Assembly (NCBI RefSeq): GCF_900167415.1 | Contig: NZ_FUWU01000005.1 | Span: 1-64,000, forward strand | Reading direction: 5' to 3' | Length of the DNA stretch: 64,000 nt | Origin: Fibrobacter intestinalis | GTDB taxonomy: Bacteria; Fibrobacterota; Fibrobacteria; Fibrobacterales; Fibrobacteraceae | In this document: one piece after another, positions 62,635-64,000 of the stretch | How the letters are laid out: every line of letters starts with the position of its first letter | How positions within the stretch are numbered: position 1 is the stretch's first letter | Made by a program: the position numbers and the translations under genes | Notes under the pieces: generated by a model | What the model saw: only the letters and a program-made list of their open reading frames with translations | What the model was told of the DNA's origin: nothing | Databases searched by the model: none

Positions 62635-63518
62635 TCGTCGTCGTCCTCTTCTTCGTCATCCGGGTGGGCATCCGCTTCTTCTTTCGCTTCTTTTTTGGCG
62701 AGCAGTTTTTCGGCCTGTTCCTTTTGAATCCGTTTCTGGAATTTCTTTTCCAATTTGGCGATGTATTTCTCTTGGCTTTCTACCGATTCCAGGCGCTTTT
62801 GAATGCTGTCCGGAACAGTCGTGCGGTAATTTTCCAAATAGTAGCGTGCGGATTCAAATTGGTCGAGTTCCGCGTAGCTTTCCACGAGCAAATAGAGAGC
62901 TTCCGGTCTGCGCTTGCTCTGTGGGAAAAGATCCAGAAATTCTTTCATGTAGATGACGGTAGATTGGGGGTGGCCGAGTTTGCGATATAGGCGGGCTGTC
63001 CGAAAATCCCGTTCTGCACGGCGCTCCAGCAACAAGAGCATGTAATGATTCACGGAATCCAGCAGCGGAGATTCCGGATAGTTGGAAATGAATTTTTCAA
63101 AATCTTTCATGGCGAGGGTCGTGTTGGTTTCGTCCCGGTCGATGTTGTATTCGATATTGAACGAGGAGACCGCCTTGCGAAATTCTGCGGTTTCTATGAA
63201 CGGGGAACTGGGAAAATTGTTGATGAAACTGCCGTATTCCCCTCTTGCTTCGAGCCATTCTTCCAGATTGAAATAGCTTTCGGCAAGCAGAAATTGCGTC
63301 TGCTCCATGTAGCCCGTGCCAATGCAAAGGTTCAAAATTTCTTCGAGAGGTTCTTTTACCCGTCCGTAACGTCCGGCTTTAAAATCCTTGTCTGCGCTGT
63401 CGAAACGGTTCTTGCACATTTGCGTGCGGTCTCCGCCCCCTTCCGGGGCGCAAGCAGAAAAAAGAAACGCGAATATAGCGAAAAATCCTAAGAGCGAGAT
63501 GTATTTGTTTGTGCGCAT
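62631..63518 (-). CDS. bamD: BamD-like outer-membrane lipoprotein
   Basis: Lipoprotein (FLFSACAPEG, Cys23) with TPR helices (AESYFNLEEWLEARGEYGSFI, ...RLYRKLGHPQSTVIYMKEFLDLFPQSKRRPEALYLLVESY) as in BamD/YfiO, the outer-membrane protein assembly factor. C-terminal charged coiled coil ending DDEEEDDDE is unusual for BamD. Next gene overlaps four bases. It is divergent from the LptF/G-like gene, with 71 bases between. Confidence 0.8.
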   Translation of the reverse strand: MRTNKYISLLGFFAIFAFLFSACAPEGGGDRTQMCKNRFDSADKDFKAGRYGRVKEPLEEILNLCIGTGYMEQTQFLLAESYFNLEEWLEARGEYGSFINNFPSSPFIETAEFRKAVSSFNIEYNIDRDETNTTLAMKDFEKFISNYPESPLLDSVNHYMLLLLERRAERDFRTARLYRKLGHPQSTVIYMKEFLDLFPQSKRRPEALYLLVESYAELDQFESARYYLENYRTTVPDSIQKRLESVESQEKYIAKLEKKFQKRIQKEQAEKLLAKKEAKEEADAHPDDEEEDDDE

Positions 63519-63589
63519 TGGTCCGTCTTGGAAAGAATGGAACGGTTAACAAGTTACTAAATTAGCAAAAAAATGAGTTTAGAAATTTT

Positions 63590-64000
63590 ATGATTCTGGT
63601 TCGGTATGTGCTGAAAGAACATATAGCGCCCTTTTTGCTTGCGCTGTTTGTCATCACATTCCTTTTTGTCGTGGATTTTCTGGTGACTATTCTCGACAAT
63701 GTTCTGTCGAAAGGGCTGCCGATTTCTACCGTGCTGGAAATTTTTGCGCTGAATATCGTCTGGATGCTTTCCTTGTCGATTCCTATGGCGGTTCTTGTAG
63801 CCTGCTTGATGGCTTTCGGGAGGCTTTCTGGGGATCAGGAAATCACCGCGATGAAAGCGGCTGGGGTTTCGCCTTTGCGGATGATGCGACCCGTGTTGCT
63901 GGTGGGCGTTTTGATTTCGGAACTTTTGATCCTTTTTAACAATTGGATTTTGCCCGAAGCGAATCATAAATCGGTCGAATTGATGAGTGCCGTTTCGCGG
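63590..64000 (+). CDS. LptF/LptG-family permease (cut by window edge)
   Basis: The open frame begins MILVRYVLKEHIAPFLLALFV and continues with helices (VDFLVTILDNVLSKGLP, IFALNIVWMLSLSIPMAVLVACLMAFGRLSGDQEITAMKAAGVS) matching the YjgP/YjgQ family, inner-membrane subunits that extract lipopolysaccharide. The SGDQEITAMKAAG stretch is the coupling helix to LptB. It is an LptF- or LptG-type subunit; which one cannot be said from the 137 residues visible. An overlapping six-codon ORF from 63573 ends at the ATG. Confidence 0.85.
   Translation, partial: MILVRYVLKEHIAPFLLALFVITFLFVVDFLVTILDNVLSKGLPISTVLEIFALNIVWMLSLSIPMAVLVACLMAFGRLSGDQEITAMKAAGVSPLRMMRPVLLVGVLISELLILFNNWILPEANHKSVELMSAVSR

Overview
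The window looks like a chromosomal segment of a Fibrobacter-type bacterium (Fibrobacterota). The evidence is a 1441-residue protein carrying the fibro-slime domain (25.3-29.6 kb), two serine-linker lipoproteins of the Cthe_2159-like carbohydrate-binding family (45.4-49.5 kb), outer-membrane proteins of a Gram-negative cell (BamD-like, PorV-like, LptF/G-like), and many GLUG/YDG-type secreted repeats. Genus-level assignment is inference from these families, not from a marker gene.

Layout. 0-4.7 kb is an accessory stretch: an IS5/IS1182-like transposase end abutting a truncated restriction-type gene, an orphan gene, a small ORF-Fic-phosphoesterase unit, and a VapBC-like pair. 4.7-7.0 kb is the oddest part: the C-terminal half of a carB gene chopped into at least eight pieces by short palindromic repeat elements of several families. 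7.2-13.7 kb holds a DUF2798-like membrane protein, a GLUG/YDG secreted protein and a SWIM-SNF2 helicase. 13.7-19.2 kb holds putP, a metal-transport group (ZIP, NicO-like, DUF1007) and serS. 19.3-24.3 kb is a tight minus-strand run (FHA-GGDEF, purU, membrane protein, pyrE, lipoprotein, beta-barrel). 25.3-29.6 kb is the fibro-slime protein. 29.9-34.9 kb pairs a large helicase-like protein whose motor and nuclease motifs look degenerate with gluQ.

35.0-38.7 kb is a redox/stress cluster (LysR regulator, flavodoxin, aldo/keto reductase, carboxymuconolactone-decarboxylase/cupin fusion) in which three of the four genes carry single-base frameshifts. 39-45 kb has a DnaQ-type exonuclease fused to a GIY-YIG-like domain, topB and a glycosyltransferase. 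45.4-54.6 kb has the carbohydrate-binding lipoproteins, a radical SAM protein, folC, pth and guaB. 54.8-64 kb is envelope-oriented: a Xer recombinase, a PorV-like protein, a tail-anchored STAS protein, a degenerate LytM protein, lipoproteins, a Nudix protein, a PHP hydrolase, a BamD-like lipoprotein and the start of an LptF/LptG permease.

Intergenic space is rich in short dispersed repeats. Several families share an unusual design: constant flanks around a perfect hairpin whose stem sequence differs from copy to copy while remaining self-complementary. These same elements occur inside the broken carB. No rRNA, tRNA or CRISPR array was recognised.
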